33,472 nucleotides of DNA from Candidatus Blautia faecavium. Its GTDB lineage: Bacteria > Bacillota > Clostridia > Lachnospirales > Lachnospiraceae. The notes under the pieces were generated by a model. The model had not been told where the DNA came from. It did no database searches and was given only the letters and a program-made list of their open reading frames with translations. How positions within the stretch are numbered: position 1 is the stretch's first letter; every line of letters begins with the position of its first letter. This document shows, piece by piece, positions 7,301 to 15,980 of the stretch. The translations under genes and the position numbers were made by a program. The stretch is taken from positions 1 through 33,472 of the forward strand of contig DWYZ01000235.1 of the NCBI GenBank assembly GCA_019118425.1. Direction: 5' to 3'.

Positions 7301-8674
7301 CTAATTTTTCTTAGGAAGAAAAATTTCCACCTCTCGTCCGTCCTTACTGATGGAAAGGCGGCCTTTGTGAGATTTTACGATCTGCTGTACGATCCGAAGT
7401 CCCATGATGTGGATCCCCTTTGGCGGTTCTTTTTCCTCCAGGATAGCCTCGCGTACCGGCAACGGGATTCCCTTTCCTGTATCTGCTACGGAAATAAGGA
7501 TATCTTCCTCTTCCTGCCGGCAGGTTACGGTAATCCTGCAGCCGTTGGGATTGTGGCGGATGGAATTTTGGATCAGGTTCCGTACCCCGCGTTTTAAAAG
7601 CTGCACATCGCCAGAAAGCTTCGTCTGCTCCAGAGACCGGTCTGTTTCCAGTTCCAGCTCATATCTTTCATCCTCTTCTCTATTTAAAAATTCTGCCACC
7701 ACGCTTCTAAGCAGGGCTGCCGGACGGTAGTCCTCCACCCGGAGAGGCTGCATCTCATAGGCCAGCTTACTTGTCAAATTCAAATCCTCGATCAGCTGCC
7801 GGATGCGGATACTCTGTTCCTGGATGATCTTTGCCTGGTTTCTCTCTTCTTCAGAAAGATTTCCGCTCTCCGCAAGATTCTCCGCATATCCTAAGATCAT
7901 AGACAAAGGTGTACGGATATCATGGGAGACTCCGGCGATCCACTCTGTTCTGGCTGTATCTCTTCTGGCAATATCCTTTTTCTGTTTTTCCAAAAGCAAG
8001 GAAATCCGGTTAAGCTGTTCTCCGACTTCTTTTACCACACCTTTCGGATGGATATTCACCGCGGTGCCTTCTGATAATTTTTCTATGCCATAGTTAATAG
8101 GAAGCAAGGACTTATGAAACTTCCTGCTCATAACGAATAGAATGACCAGAATAGCAGCTATATCCACCCAAAACAGAATGGGGATGACACGCCATAGTGT
8201 CTTTATATCTTCCCTTTCCCAGGTAAGACTATATTTTACCTGAGTATCTTTTCCATTTCCCACAGCTAAAAGCCCATTATCCGTATCCCAAACCTTCATA
8301 GGATAATCTTCCAGATACCATCGTGAAAAGGAGGCCACATCCGCCAGATCGTATCTGTGATCCAGTGTCTTAGGGAGATTCCAGGAAAATAAAATTTCTC
8401 CTGTGTCCTCATCTAAAAGCATAGCAAAGACAGCCTCTGTCTGAATGAGATATGCTTTTCCCTCTTCAGATAAGGCATATCCCTCGTCTGTTTTTTCTAC
8501 CATCTGATCTGCCGTAGCCCGAAAACGCATAATAGGAAAACGTTCTCCGTTTTTTTCTATAACAGTATTGGCCGTCAGCGCCATTAAAACCGCCAGATTA
8601 ATCATGACGAACAAAATCATCAGGACAATAGCAGTCACCAGATACCGTCTGTATATTTTCAGCAGTCCCTTCAT
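7301..8674 (-). CDS. Sensor histidine kinase (Cpr/bacitracin-type two-component system)
   Basis: A 457-residue membrane kinase. Membrane helices lie at about 11-33 and 163-183 and enclose an extracellular sensor of about 130 residues, followed by a HAMP-like linker. The phospho-acceptor is His251 in WIAGVSHDIRTPLSMILGY, the N box is NLIQNSIRHN, and the G box is VADTGKGI. The ATG at 8674 is chosen because GAGG precedes it by about 5 bases and it follows the regulator's stop codon by 13 bases; the open frame runs on to 8767 but that extension lacks a ribosome site. It is co-transcribed with the response regulator and divergent from the transporter it probably controls. The arrangement resembles CprK of Clostridioides difficile. 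Confidence 0.9.
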   Translation of the reverse strand: MKGLLKIYRRYLVTAIVLMILFVMINLAVLMALTANTVIEKNGERFPIMRFRATADQMVEKTDEGYALSEEGKAYLIQTEAVFAMLLDEDTGEILFSWNLPKTLDHRYDLADVASFSRWYLEDYPMKVWDTDNGLLAVGNGKDTQVKYSLTWEREDIKTLWRVIPILFWVDIAAILVILFVMSRKFHKSLLPINYGIEKLSEGTAVNIHPKGVVKEVGEQLNRISLLLEKQKKDIARRDTARTEWIAGVSHDIRTPLSMILGYAENLAESGNLSEEERNQAKIIQEQSIRIRQLIEDLNLTSKLAYEMQPLRVEDYRPAALLRSVVAEFLNREEDERYELELETDRSLEQTKLSGDVQLLKRGVRNLIQNSIRHNPNGCRITVTCRQEEEDILISVADTGKGIPLPVREAILEEKEPPKGIHIMGLRIVQQIVKSHKGRLSISKDGREVEIFLPKKN

Positions 8675-8687
8675 TTTTACCTCTTTC

Positions 8688-9392
8688 TTATTTTGCCATT
8701 TTATATCCCAGTCCCCGTACAGTGAGCAGATAACGGGGATGAGAAGGATCTTCTTCCACTTTTTCACGCAGCCGCCGCATATGGACCATCAGTGTATTTT
8801 CATACCCATAATAGCTGTCTCCCCAGATCGTCTCGCACAAAGTATCAAAGGTGACGATATTTCCCCTGTTCTCTGCTAATTTTTTCAGCAAAAGAAGCTC
8901 TTTGGCCGTAAGTGCAGTCTCGGCACCGTCTTTTTGGGCCACAGCGCTTTTAAAGTCAACCTGGCAGTTTCCAAGAATCAGCTTGTCTGTCCCTTCTTTT
9001 TTCTCCTGATAATGATAGGTTCTTCTAAGAATAGCGCTTACCCTTAAAATCAGTTCCTTCATCAGAAAAGGCTTGGTCATATAATCATCCGCCCCAAGTC
9101 CAAGTCCTAAAAGCCTGTCCTCATCTTCATCCCTTGCGGAGAGAAATAAAACCGGGGCCGCAGAACGTTCTCTAAGCTCCTCCATAAAAGAAAAGCCGCT
9201 TCCATCCGGAAGATTTACATCCAGGATCCAAAGCTTCACCTCATCCTTCGTAAGCTCTTCCCGCGCCTGGCTTACATTGTAAACTGCCTTTATATTAGAA
9301 AAACCGGCCTTTTTCATCAGCTCTAACACCATAGTGCAAAGCTCTCTATTATCATCCACCAAAAGGATCCGGCTTTCATGAATCTCTGACAT
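8688..9392 (-). CDS. OmpR-family response regulator
   Basis: A 234-residue regulator. The receiver domain is at about residues 8-120: acidic pocket Asp13/Asp14, phospho-acceptor Asp58 in LWILDVNLPDGSG, switch region VLFLSARDEDEDR, and conserved lysine in DDYMTKPF. The C-terminal DNA-binding winged helix (about 135-232) shows TAKELLLLKKLAENRG, TLMVHMRRLREKVEEDP and a terminal VRGLGYKMAK. An AGGAGGAG ribosome site precedes the ATG. It should be phosphorylated by the adjacent kinase and bind the phased TAAGG repeats in the 163-base gap between it and the transporter operon. It is equivalent in position to CprR of C. difficile (inference). Confidence 0.93.
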   Translation of the reverse strand: MSEIHESRILLVDDNRELCTMVLELMKKAGFSNIKAVYNVSQAREELTKDEVKLWILDVNLPDGSGFSFMEELRERSAAPVLFLSARDEDEDRLLGLGLGADDYMTKPFLMKELILRVSAILRRTYHYQEKKEGTDKLILGNCQVDFKSAVAQKDGAETALTAKELLLLKKLAENRGNIVTFDTLCETIWGDSYYGYENTLMVHMRRLREKVEEDPSHPRYLLTVRGLGYKMAK

Positions 9393-9460
9393 AATGTTCT
9401 CCTCCTTTCTTTCCTATTATAATATATTTTTCTTTTTCCGCTACTGCATTATGAAAAATT

Positions 9461-9513
9461 TAAGGTAAAAGTAAGGCAGGCTTCATCTGGATGTAAGGCA
9501 GCACATATATGAT
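9461..9513 (+). promoter_or_regulatory. Phased response-regulator sites and transporter promoter
   Basis: TAAGG occurs at 9461, 9472 and 9494, spaced 11 and 22 bases apart, that is on one helical face. The last two are part of an identical nonamer GTAAGGCAG (9471-9479, 9493-9501). A -10-like TATGAT (9508-9513) follows with no acceptable -35, and the last repeat occupies the -35 area. This is the classic layout of a promoter activated by an OmpR-type regulator. Confidence 0.6.
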
Positions 9514-9555
9514 GAATTCCATCAAAAGAATATTTACAGAAAGGAAGAAAATATT

Positions 9556-10476
9556 ATGAATTATGCAATCGAAACACACGGACTGACCAAGCTTTATTCC
9601 GGCCAGCACTCCGTTAACCATGTAGATCTCCAGATCCCAGAATACAGTATTTATGGATTTTTAGGACCTAACGGCGCCGGCAAAAGCACTACCATGAAAA
9701 TGCTCCTGGGTCTTGTCAAACCCAGCCAGGGAACCGTTTCCATCTTTGGAAAAAAGCTTTCCCAAGGCAACAGACTGGAAATCCTTAAGCACACCGGTTC
9801 ACTGATTGAATCTCCTTCCTACTACGCTCATCTTACAGGAAAGGAAAATCTTTCTCTGATCTGCATGCTGAAAAATGCTCCTGAGTCAGAGATTGACCGG
9901 GTGCTCCACATTGTCCGTATGGAAAACCAGAAAGACAAAAAGGCCGGCCAGTATTCCCTGGGTATGAAACAGCGCCTGGGATTAGCCGCCGCCCTCATCG
10001 GTTCTCCCAAGCTTCTTTTACTGGATGAGCCTACCAACGGCCTGGACCCGGCAGGGATCCAGGAAATGCGCGACCTTATCTGCTCTCTTCCAAAGGAATA
10101 CGGGATCACCGTCATGGTTTCCAGCCATCTTTTAAGCGAGATCGACCAGATGGCAACCCACACCGGAATCATTGACAAGGGCGTCCTTATTTTTCAGGAT
10201 ACCTTAAAAGCCCTTCATCAAAAAAGCGGCCGTAAGCTTCGACTCCACACTACGGACAATAATCTTGCCGCAAATATATTAAGTGCCAGGGGCATTCCTG
10301 TCCGCTATTCTTCTGACAGGCGTTTTCTCACCCTGGCAGATAACGGGGATGAAAGCACAGCCGCTGCCGTTGCTTGCCTCGTCCGCCAGAATGTAGGTAT
10401 CCTCCGTCTGGAAGAAATGGAAAATTCTTTGGAAGAAATCTTTCTTTCACTTACCGGAAAGAAGGTGAGCTTATAA
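9556..10476 (+). CDS. Lantibiotic-resistance ABC transporter ATPase (LanF/CprA/BcrA type)
   Basis: A 306-residue nucleotide-binding subunit. Walker A is GPNGAGKSTTMKMLLG (about residues 35-50), the signature is YSLGMKQRLGLAAAL and Walker B is LLLLDEPTNGLDPAG, with the switch histidine in VSSHLLSEIDQ. The SLGMKQRLG signature and the C-terminal extension of about 90 residues are typical of the BcrA/LanF group, which removes membrane-active peptides such as lantibiotics or bacitracin. An AAAGGAAG ribosome site lies before the ATG. It is the first gene of a three-gene operon, and its stop codon shares one base with the next ATG (TAATG). It is probably induced by the divergent two-component system. 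Confidence 0.9.
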   Translation: MNYAIETHGLTKLYSGQHSVNHVDLQIPEYSIYGFLGPNGAGKSTTMKMLLGLVKPSQGTVSIFGKKLSQGNRLEILKHTGSLIESPSYYAHLTGKENLSLICMLKNAPESEIDRVLHIVRMENQKDKKAGQYSLGMKQRLGLAAALIGSPKLLLLDEPTNGLDPAGIQEMRDLICSLPKEYGITVMVSSHLLSEIDQMATHTGIIDKGVLIFQDTLKALHQKSGRKLRLHTTDNNLAANILSARGIPVRYSSDRRFLTLADNGDESTAAAVACLVRQNVGILRLEEMENSLEEIFLSLTGKKVSL

Positions 10477-11228
10477 TGACTGCTTTTCTTACGGAAATAA
10501 AAAAATGCCGGGGACGAAAATTATGGTTCGTATATCTATGCGCCTTTGCCGTGATCCTTTTATGGCTGGGAGGCGCTCTCTCCCGCAATCCTCTTATGGA
10601 AACGGAGGCAGAGACAGGATATTACTATCTCCTTCTGAATTATACTTTAATGAACCTGATCTTTTTCCCAATCGTTCTTGCCACCGCTGCCAGCCGGGTA
10701 TGCGATATAGAAAATAAGGGAAATACTTACAAGCAGCTTTTTACCATGCAGTCCAGGCTTAGCCTCTTTCACTGCAAGCTCCTTTTAAACAGTATCTATA
10801 TCTTTCTTTTCTGTCTTGGAGAAGTTGTTTCTCTATATACAATGGGAAAGATCTTTCATGTCACACAGGAAGTTCCGTGGAAGCTTATAGGATGGTTTTT
10901 GGTTTCTACCTTTGGGGTCAGCCTCATTTTATATATCATGCAGCAGGTGCTCTCTCTGCTTATGGCCAATCAGCTTATGCCCTTATTTATCGGTCTTATG
11001 GGGACCTTTACCGGAGTATTTTCCGCCTTTTTCCCAAACACCATTTTAACCTCCATTGTTCCCTGGGGGTACTATGCGGTGTCCAGTCCAGTTGTAATGG
11101 AATATTCCAGGGGAGCGACTACTTTTTCCATTGTTCCCCTTCCCTTTGGACAACTGCTGGGATTCCTTATTTTCGGCCTGGCATTTTATATCATTGGAGT
11201 CAACAGATATTTAAAAAAGGAGGTTTGA
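10476..11228 (+). CDS. Lantibiotic-protection ABC permease 1 (LanE/CprB type)
   Basis: A 250-residue membrane subunit with about six helices. The short cytoplasmic N-terminus (MTAFLTEIKKCRGRKLW) leading into the first helix is typical of MutG/LanE/LanG permeases, whose members start with a charged 'E..K.K.S..W' pattern. The start at 10476 overlaps the ATPase stop by one base, a sign of translational coupling; the frame is open further upstream only inside the ATPase gene. The next permease follows after 4 bases. Together the two permeases should form the membrane channel that expels antimicrobial peptides from the membrane. Confidence 0.85.
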   Translation: MTAFLTEIKKCRGRKLWFVYLCAFAVILLWLGGALSRNPLMETEAETGYYYLLLNYTLMNLIFFPIVLATAASRVCDIENKGNTYKQLFTMQSRLSLFHCKLLLNSIYIFLFCLGEVVSLYTMGKIFHVTQEVPWKLIGWFLVSTFGVSLILYIMQQVLSLLMANQLMPLFIGLMGTFTGVFSAFFPNTILTSIVPWGYYAVSSPVVMEYSRGATTFSIVPLPFGQLLGFLIFGLAFYIIGVNRYLKKEV

Positions 11229-11232
11229 TCAA

Positions 11233-11964
11233 ATGCTGTTTTCTTGTATCAAAGGCGAAAATTTAAAACTAAAACGTTCTTTTATCTGGATTGCCTTTTT
11301 CCTTCTGCCCCTGATCCCGGCTTTCATGGGTATGAACAATTATTTGAATAACCGGGGAATTCTTACCAATGACTGGTATTCCCTATGGACCCAGGAGACT
11401 TTGTTTTATTCTAATTTTTTCTTTGCTCCTATGGCCGCTATTTACTGTGCTTATTTGTGGCGTGTGGAAAATTTTAATCACAACAGGAATTCTCTTATGA
11501 CTATGCCCGTTTCTGTAACCTGTATTTTTATGGGAAAACTCTTAAGTGCTTTTTTCGTGGTTATCCTAACCCAGCTTTGGGTAGGCGTCCTTTTTCTCAT
11601 TACCGGAAAAATGGCCGGACTCCCCGGACTGCCCTCCCTTCTTATCCTGAGCTGGCTTATGCGGGGACTCCTCGGCGCTTTAGCAGTCACTGCTCTGCAG
11701 TGTGTTCTTTCGATGTGTCTCCGAAGCTTTGCCCTTCCGGTAGGGATCGCAGCCCTTGGAAGCATTACCGGCCTGATCGCCATGAACACAAAAGCTGGAT
11801 ATTTTTATCCGTATTCTCTGATGATTTTCGGAATGAACGCCAATAAGTCTGACGATATTCTCGGAAATACCCTTACTCTCTTTCTTGGCAGCAGTATCTT
11901 CTATACAATTTTATTTACTGTCATAGGAATTTTAATTTTGAAAAAAAGAGATGTTAAAGCCTGA
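11233..11964 (+). CDS. Lantibiotic-protection ABC permease 2 (LanG/CprC type)
   Basis: A 243-residue membrane subunit with about six helices. It starts MLFSCIKGENLKLKRSFIW, the same charged N-terminal pattern as its neighbour. The AAGGAGG ribosome site lies inside the end of the preceding gene. Conserved-looking features include a long helix pair around residues 95-140 and a Gly-rich segment near residues 175-185. It is expected to pair with the upstream permease and ATPase. Which of the two corresponds to LanE or LanG cannot be decided by eye. The next gene begins after a 107-base gap that probably holds a separate promoter. Confidence 0.85.
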   Translation: MLFSCIKGENLKLKRSFIWIAFFLLPLIPAFMGMNNYLNNRGILTNDWYSLWTQETLFYSNFFFAPMAAIYCAYLWRVENFNHNRNSLMTMPVSVTCIFMGKLLSAFFVVILTQLWVGVLFLITGKMAGLPGLPSLLILSWLMRGLLGALAVTALQCVLSMCLRSFALPVGIAALGSITGLIAMNTKAGYFYPYSLMIFGMNANKSDDILGNTLTLFLGSSIFYTILFTVIGILILKKRDVKA

Positions 11965-12071
11965 AATATATTTAAAGGCCTCCTATATTTTTGTAGAATT
12001 ATATGAAATTATATGATAAAATAAGGTTGTTCTAATTATTCTTTACAAATCCAATATAAAAGGAGGTTACT

Positions 12072-13787
12072 ATGAAAAAGAGAGTTTGTGCTGTATTTAC
12101 AGCGATTTTCCTGGGTGTTACTGCGCTTCCTTCCAGTACCTTTGCAGCTGAATCTTATCAGGAAACGGAAAAGGCAGCGCTTGGTGAATTTCTTACGGAG
12201 TTTATTTCTTTATACACATCCGGACTTGATAACTATGAACAGGCTTTGGCCGGATCTTATGGCGATTTTACCATAACCTTAGGAGAAGCGGGACGGGGAC
12301 TTTTAGGCATGATGTTTCCTGCGGATGTCTCCTGGCTGGATAATCTGAAGTTTTCTACAGATGTAACAATAAAAGACGGACAGATGGGAGAAGTGTTAAA
12401 CATATCCTTAAATGATACGGATATTCTTTCTGTAAATCTGTATTCCGACTCCACGACAGGGGATGTATTCGTACAGATTCCGGAATTATCCGAGAGTTAT
12501 TTAAGCGCTAATTGGCAGGATATGTTCCAGGAAACTCAGACCCTGACAGAAGGGACTACTTCTGTGTCTCTTTCCATGGATGATCTGATAAAATATATGA
12601 GCATTTCCGAAAATATTTTAGAATATCTTCCTTCGGCAGATGCTCTGGAAAGTATCATCAATACTTATGGAACCATGTTTATCGAAGGATTTGCCGAGGG
12701 AGAAACCGGTTCCGAAACATTAACCGTATCAGATGTCAGCCAGGAATGCACTACCTTTGAGGGTGTCCTTGATAATTCTGATGCCCTAACTGTAGTGAAA
12801 GATATTCTTACTCAGGCGCGGGAAGATGAAAATATCCGCGAAATTTTAACAGGAATAGAAAACAGCGGTTCCGGAAACGAAAACCTTTACCAGCAGTTCC
12901 AGGACGGCATAGATTCTTTATCCGCTGATCTCTCAGAAAGTGAAGAAAGTGATGCTTCCGCAGTTATTTCCAAAATCTGGACAGACGATACGGACAAGAT
13001 TGTGGGGCGCCAGATTTCTTTCCAGGAGGCAGACGGTACCTCCACTCCATTTTTCACTTGCCAGACTCCGTCAAACGGCAGTGACCGTGGTCTTCTTCTG
13101 GAGTTAGGCAGTGAAGGCAGCACTATAGCTCTGACAGGAAGCGGCACAGTAAACGGCGCTACAATGAAAGGAACTTATTCTGTTCTGACAGATTCCGAAC
13201 CCGTTCTTTCCATTGAATTATCCGACTACGATACAGAGACTGCCGCAGAGGGAAAGTTAAATGGTGTTTATACACTTTCCATTCCAGCCACAGCAATCGA
13301 AGATGAAGCAGCTGCAAGTTTAATGAATGGATTTTCTCTTGCCGTTACCCTCGCTTCCGGTGAGACAGATTTCTCCGCTACAGCGGATATTTTAAGCGCA
13401 GGAGAATCTTTGCTGAGTCTGAATTTCACCTCTGATCTGGGAGACGGTGTAGAAATTCCTGATCTTACCGCAATATCAGGAACTGTATACGATACCTTAA
13501 ATGCAGATGACACTGCCGCATATGCGGAAGAAATAAGCATGGATACTATTCTGTCTAATCTTACAGCAGCTGGTATGCCGGAAACCTTCATTGAAGACGT
13601 GATCAGCGCGTTCACTTATACAGAAGAGGATTATTCCACTTATGAAGATACTTACAGCGATGACGATTCAGATGACGGATTATCGGAAGATTCCAGTGCT
13701 TATGACGATTCCTCTGCAGCGGATGATTCCATAGATGACACTCTGACTGAAGAGACCGAAGTTCCTGCGGACAGCAGCGCATCTTAA
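12072..13787 (+). CDS. Large acidic secreted protein of unknown function
   Basis: A 571-residue protein not recognised with confidence. A clear signal peptide (KK start, hydrophobic core, cleavage near TFA/AES at about residue 25) shows export. The mature part is beta-rich with alternating polar/hydrophobic stretches and very acidic. It ends in an Asp/Ser/Glu-rich tail from about residue 520 (DDDSDDGL, DDSSAADDS). There is no sortase motif, lipobox or membrane anchor, so release or non-covalent surface binding is likely. AGGAGG lies 6 bases before the ATG, and a strong terminator follows. It lies inside the mobile element, directly after the peptide-resistance transporter. A role in binding cationic peptides is attractive but purely inferential. 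Confidence 0.85.
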   Translation: MKKRVCAVFTAIFLGVTALPSSTFAAESYQETEKAALGEFLTEFISLYTSGLDNYEQALAGSYGDFTITLGEAGRGLLGMMFPADVSWLDNLKFSTDVTIKDGQMGEVLNISLNDTDILSVNLYSDSTTGDVFVQIPELSESYLSANWQDMFQETQTLTEGTTSVSLSMDDLIKYMSISENILEYLPSADALESIINTYGTMFIEGFAEGETGSETLTVSDVSQECTTFEGVLDNSDALTVVKDILTQAREDENIREILTGIENSGSGNENLYQQFQDGIDSLSADLSESEESDASAVISKIWTDDTDKIVGRQISFQEADGTSTPFFTCQTPSNGSDRGLLLELGSEGSTIALTGSGTVNGATMKGTYSVLTDSEPVLSIELSDYDTETAAEGKLNGVYTLSIPATAIEDEAAASLMNGFSLAVTLASGETDFSATADILSAGESLLSLNFTSDLGDGVEIPDLTAISGTVYDTLNADDTAAYAEEISMDTILSNLTAAGMPETFIEDVISAFTYTEEDYSTYEDTYSDDDSDDGLSEDSSAYDDSSAADDSIDDTLTEETEVPADSSAS

Positions 13788-13818
13788 AGCACCTATTATT
13801 TTCTCGTATAATATCTTT

Positions 13819-13845
13819 GCCGGGCTTTTAAGCCCGGCATTTGTT
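13819..13845 (+). terminator. Rho-independent terminator after the secreted protein gene
   Basis: A perfect 9-bp GC-rich stem, GCCGGGCTT / AAGCCCGGC, with a 2-base TT loop (13819-13838) is followed by a T-rich stretch. It lies between convergent genes: the secreted protein (plus) and the serine recombinase (minus). Confidence 0.85.
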
Positions 13846-13881
13846 TTATTCCCGCGCACAGCAGTGCTTCTCCCTTATCTT

Positions 13882-15690
13882 TCACAGCACCTCCCAGATC
13901 CCATTTCTCCCCTTTCCGCGGAAACAGATTCTCCCCTCCTTCTTTAATTCCCTGATCTTATAATTTATCCCGGATAGACTGATTCCCAGTTCTTCCGCCA
14001 GCTGCTTTGCTGTAATATGAGGATTTTCCTTCATCCTCTCTACGATTTTTTCTCTTTCCTCACGTTTCCGGCCAAAATAGTCGAACCGGTTTCCTATATC
14101 CACCCGTATATTATTTTCCTCTTTGTCTAATTCCTTACTTCCATCCTGGATATACGGCATATTATTTTCCGTATAAAAAACAAATTTAAGGTGATCCGGA
14201 TATACAAAAACCGTTTCCAACTGATCTAAAAACTCCAGCGCAGCTGCCTTTTCTATCCCTTTTTTCTCTTGCAGAAATTTTTCTATCTTTGCGATCCGCT
14301 GCTTTGCCTCCTGGCCTTTCACCTTTTTCTGTTCCAAATCATGGATTCTGCCGGCATTTTTCTGTAATTCCTGTTCCAGCTCTTTCTGTTTCATCTGGTA
14401 AATCACATCCGGGATGATCTCATCCAGCAGCTTATCTAAAAGAGCATCCATCTGCCGCCTGATCTGCTCCTGCTTTTTCTTCTGCCGTTCTATTTCCTGC
14501 CAGGTATCCTTTTCCACGAAAATATCTTCCAGCATTTTTGTACTCTTTTTTATTATTTTCTGACTGTCAAACTGCCCTGCATCAATATAAATATCCTTTA
14601 AAAGCCCATATAATGTTTTTTCGTCCAAATGTATGTTATCGCAGCCTGAGTTTTTTGAATTTTCCCGCCCGGGACAGATCCTTCCATGTGTTAAATATTC
14701 TCTGCAGCTCCAGAGCTTTGTTATTTCTTTCGTTTTCCCTTTTCTTCTTGTGATTCTGTAGTAAGGCGCACCGCATATCCCGCATCTCAGCTTCCCGCTA
14801 AGAGATGACTTGCCCTCATTTTTTCCGATTTTTTTTCCGCCGATTCCAACTGTCCTTTTCTCGTCCATCCGGTCATTTGCGCGCTGCCATAATTCTTCCG
14901 ATACAATGGCCTGAACACGATTTTCATGTATAAACTGCTTTTCTTTCGGCATTTTAATTGTTTGCTTTGAATCAAAATCATAATGCACACGACGCATGAC
15001 CACAGTTCCTTTATACATAGGATTTCGTATCATCCTACGCATATCTTCTGCTAAAAATTCTTTTCCCGTAGGCCGTGTAACGCCCTCCTGTGCCAGAATT
15101 CCGGCAATGGTCCTGCATCCATAGCCAGCGGTGTACAGCATAAAAACGCGCCGTATCACCTTTGCCTCCTCCTCAACGATTTCCACGCTCTTATCCGGTC
15201 CTTTGCAAAATCCATATGTATTAGACGGAAGCATAACAGAACCGCCTTTTTTTTGTCTGTTATAGTGAGCATTATTGATCTTTTTGCTCAGCTCCCGGCT
15301 GTACTCTTCTGCAAGAATGGCCTTTATCCCTGTAAGCAGCCCGTCATCTGTACTATAAAATTTTCTTTCTATATACATATAAAGCTGCTTCTGAGAAACG
15401 GTCAGACGATCCACAAAAAGATACCAGTCTTTTGTATTCCTCATTAATCTGTCCTGAGACTTGATGACAACGATATCGAATTTGTCCCTGAGAAGGTCAT
15501 CATAAAGCCGGTTATATTCTGTCCTTCCTCTGGTACTGGTCCCGGAACGGCTTTCTACATAGGAATCTACAAGGACCCACCCCTGTTTTTCCACACATTC
15601 CCTTGCCTCTGCCACCTGCTTTATAAGGGCATCCTTCTGGCATTCCTCTTCTGTGCTGCATCTGGCGTATATAACCGCACGGCTCCTCAT
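13882..15690 (-). CDS. Large serine recombinase (element integrase) with C-terminal winged helix
   Basis: A 602-residue site-specific recombinase. The resolvase catalytic domain (about 1-150) has the nucleophile Ser12 in VIYARCSTEEE and the motif QDRLMRNTKDW. The recombinase domain (about 155-260) contains TRPTGKEFLAEDMRRMIRNP and YKGTV. A zinc ribbon begins at LRCGICGAPYY (about 300-350), and a charged coiled coil spans about 390-460. Residues about 542-602 add a winged helix (ITAKQLAEELGISLSGINYK) that classical integrases of this family lack. The start codon overlaps the stop of the 50-aa gene upstream (ATGA). Its position next to the attR arm is typical of serine integrases. It is the likely enzyme for integration at 7170/16000; a separate directionality factor has not been identified. 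Confidence 0.92.
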   Translation of the reverse strand: MRSRAVIYARCSTEEECQKDALIKQVAEARECVEKQGWVLVDSYVESRSGTSTRGRTEYNRLYDDLLRDKFDIVVIKSQDRLMRNTKDWYLFVDRLTVSQKQLYMYIERKFYSTDDGLLTGIKAILAEEYSRELSKKINNAHYNRQKKGGSVMLPSNTYGFCKGPDKSVEIVEEEAKVIRRVFMLYTAGYGCRTIAGILAQEGVTRPTGKEFLAEDMRRMIRNPMYKGTVVMRRVHYDFDSKQTIKMPKEKQFIHENRVQAIVSEELWQRANDRMDEKRTVGIGGKKIGKNEGKSSLSGKLRCGICGAPYYRITRRKGKTKEITKLWSCREYLTHGRICPGRENSKNSGCDNIHLDEKTLYGLLKDIYIDAGQFDSQKIIKKSTKMLEDIFVEKDTWQEIERQKKKQEQIRRQMDALLDKLLDEIIPDVIYQMKQKELEQELQKNAGRIHDLEQKKVKGQEAKQRIAKIEKFLQEKKGIEKAAALEFLDQLETVFVYPDHLKFVFYTENNMPYIQDGSKELDKEENNIRVDIGNRFDYFGRKREEREKIVERMKENPHITAKQLAEELGISLSGINYKIRELKKEGRICFRGKGRNGIWEVL

Positions 15691-15839
15691 ATATTTTCTT
15701 CTTCCTGGATATTCTGCAGCATCCTGGCTTTTTCTGATGAAGAGATCAGGTTTTCTTCTGCAAGTATCTCTGCAATCTTTATCATAATACTTTGTTCATG
15801 GTTTACGAGCTTTCCTTCCATCTGCCTGGTACATTCCAT
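15687..15839 (-). CDS. 50-residue protein coupled to the serine recombinase
   Basis: A short gene encoding MECTRQMEGKLVNHEQ, then a helical region rich in Ile, Leu and Glu ending NIQEEENI. GTGAGGG lies 8 bases before the ATG. The stop overlaps the recombinase start by four bases (ATGA), so the two are translationally coupled. The middle (IAEILAEENLISSSEKARML) resembles the short SHOCT-like helical modules found beside integrases of Gram-positive mobile elements, where a 'GLISEEE' turn is typical; this match is by eye only. It may assist or direct recombination, for example as a directionality factor, but this is unproven. Confidence 0.6.
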   Translation of the reverse strand: MECTRQMEGKLVNHEQSIMIKIAEILAEENLISSSEKARMLQNIQEEENI

Positions 15840-15980
15840 CTGCCATACCCTCACTTATAACTTGCTTTTAGATATAGCAAAGAGCGGATTAAACGCCTGC
15901 CATATCCAGAGTCTTATTTTAAGATATGATCATTCTGCAGATTTGGTTACTCTATCTCTTCTATCTCTTTTAAAGGGTTT

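Noticed and set aside
13672-13780. Asp/Ser-rich tail of the secreted protein as a coding repeat or sortase signal
   Set aside because: It is low-complexity acidic sequence without a regular repeat unit, LPXTG motif or membrane helix.
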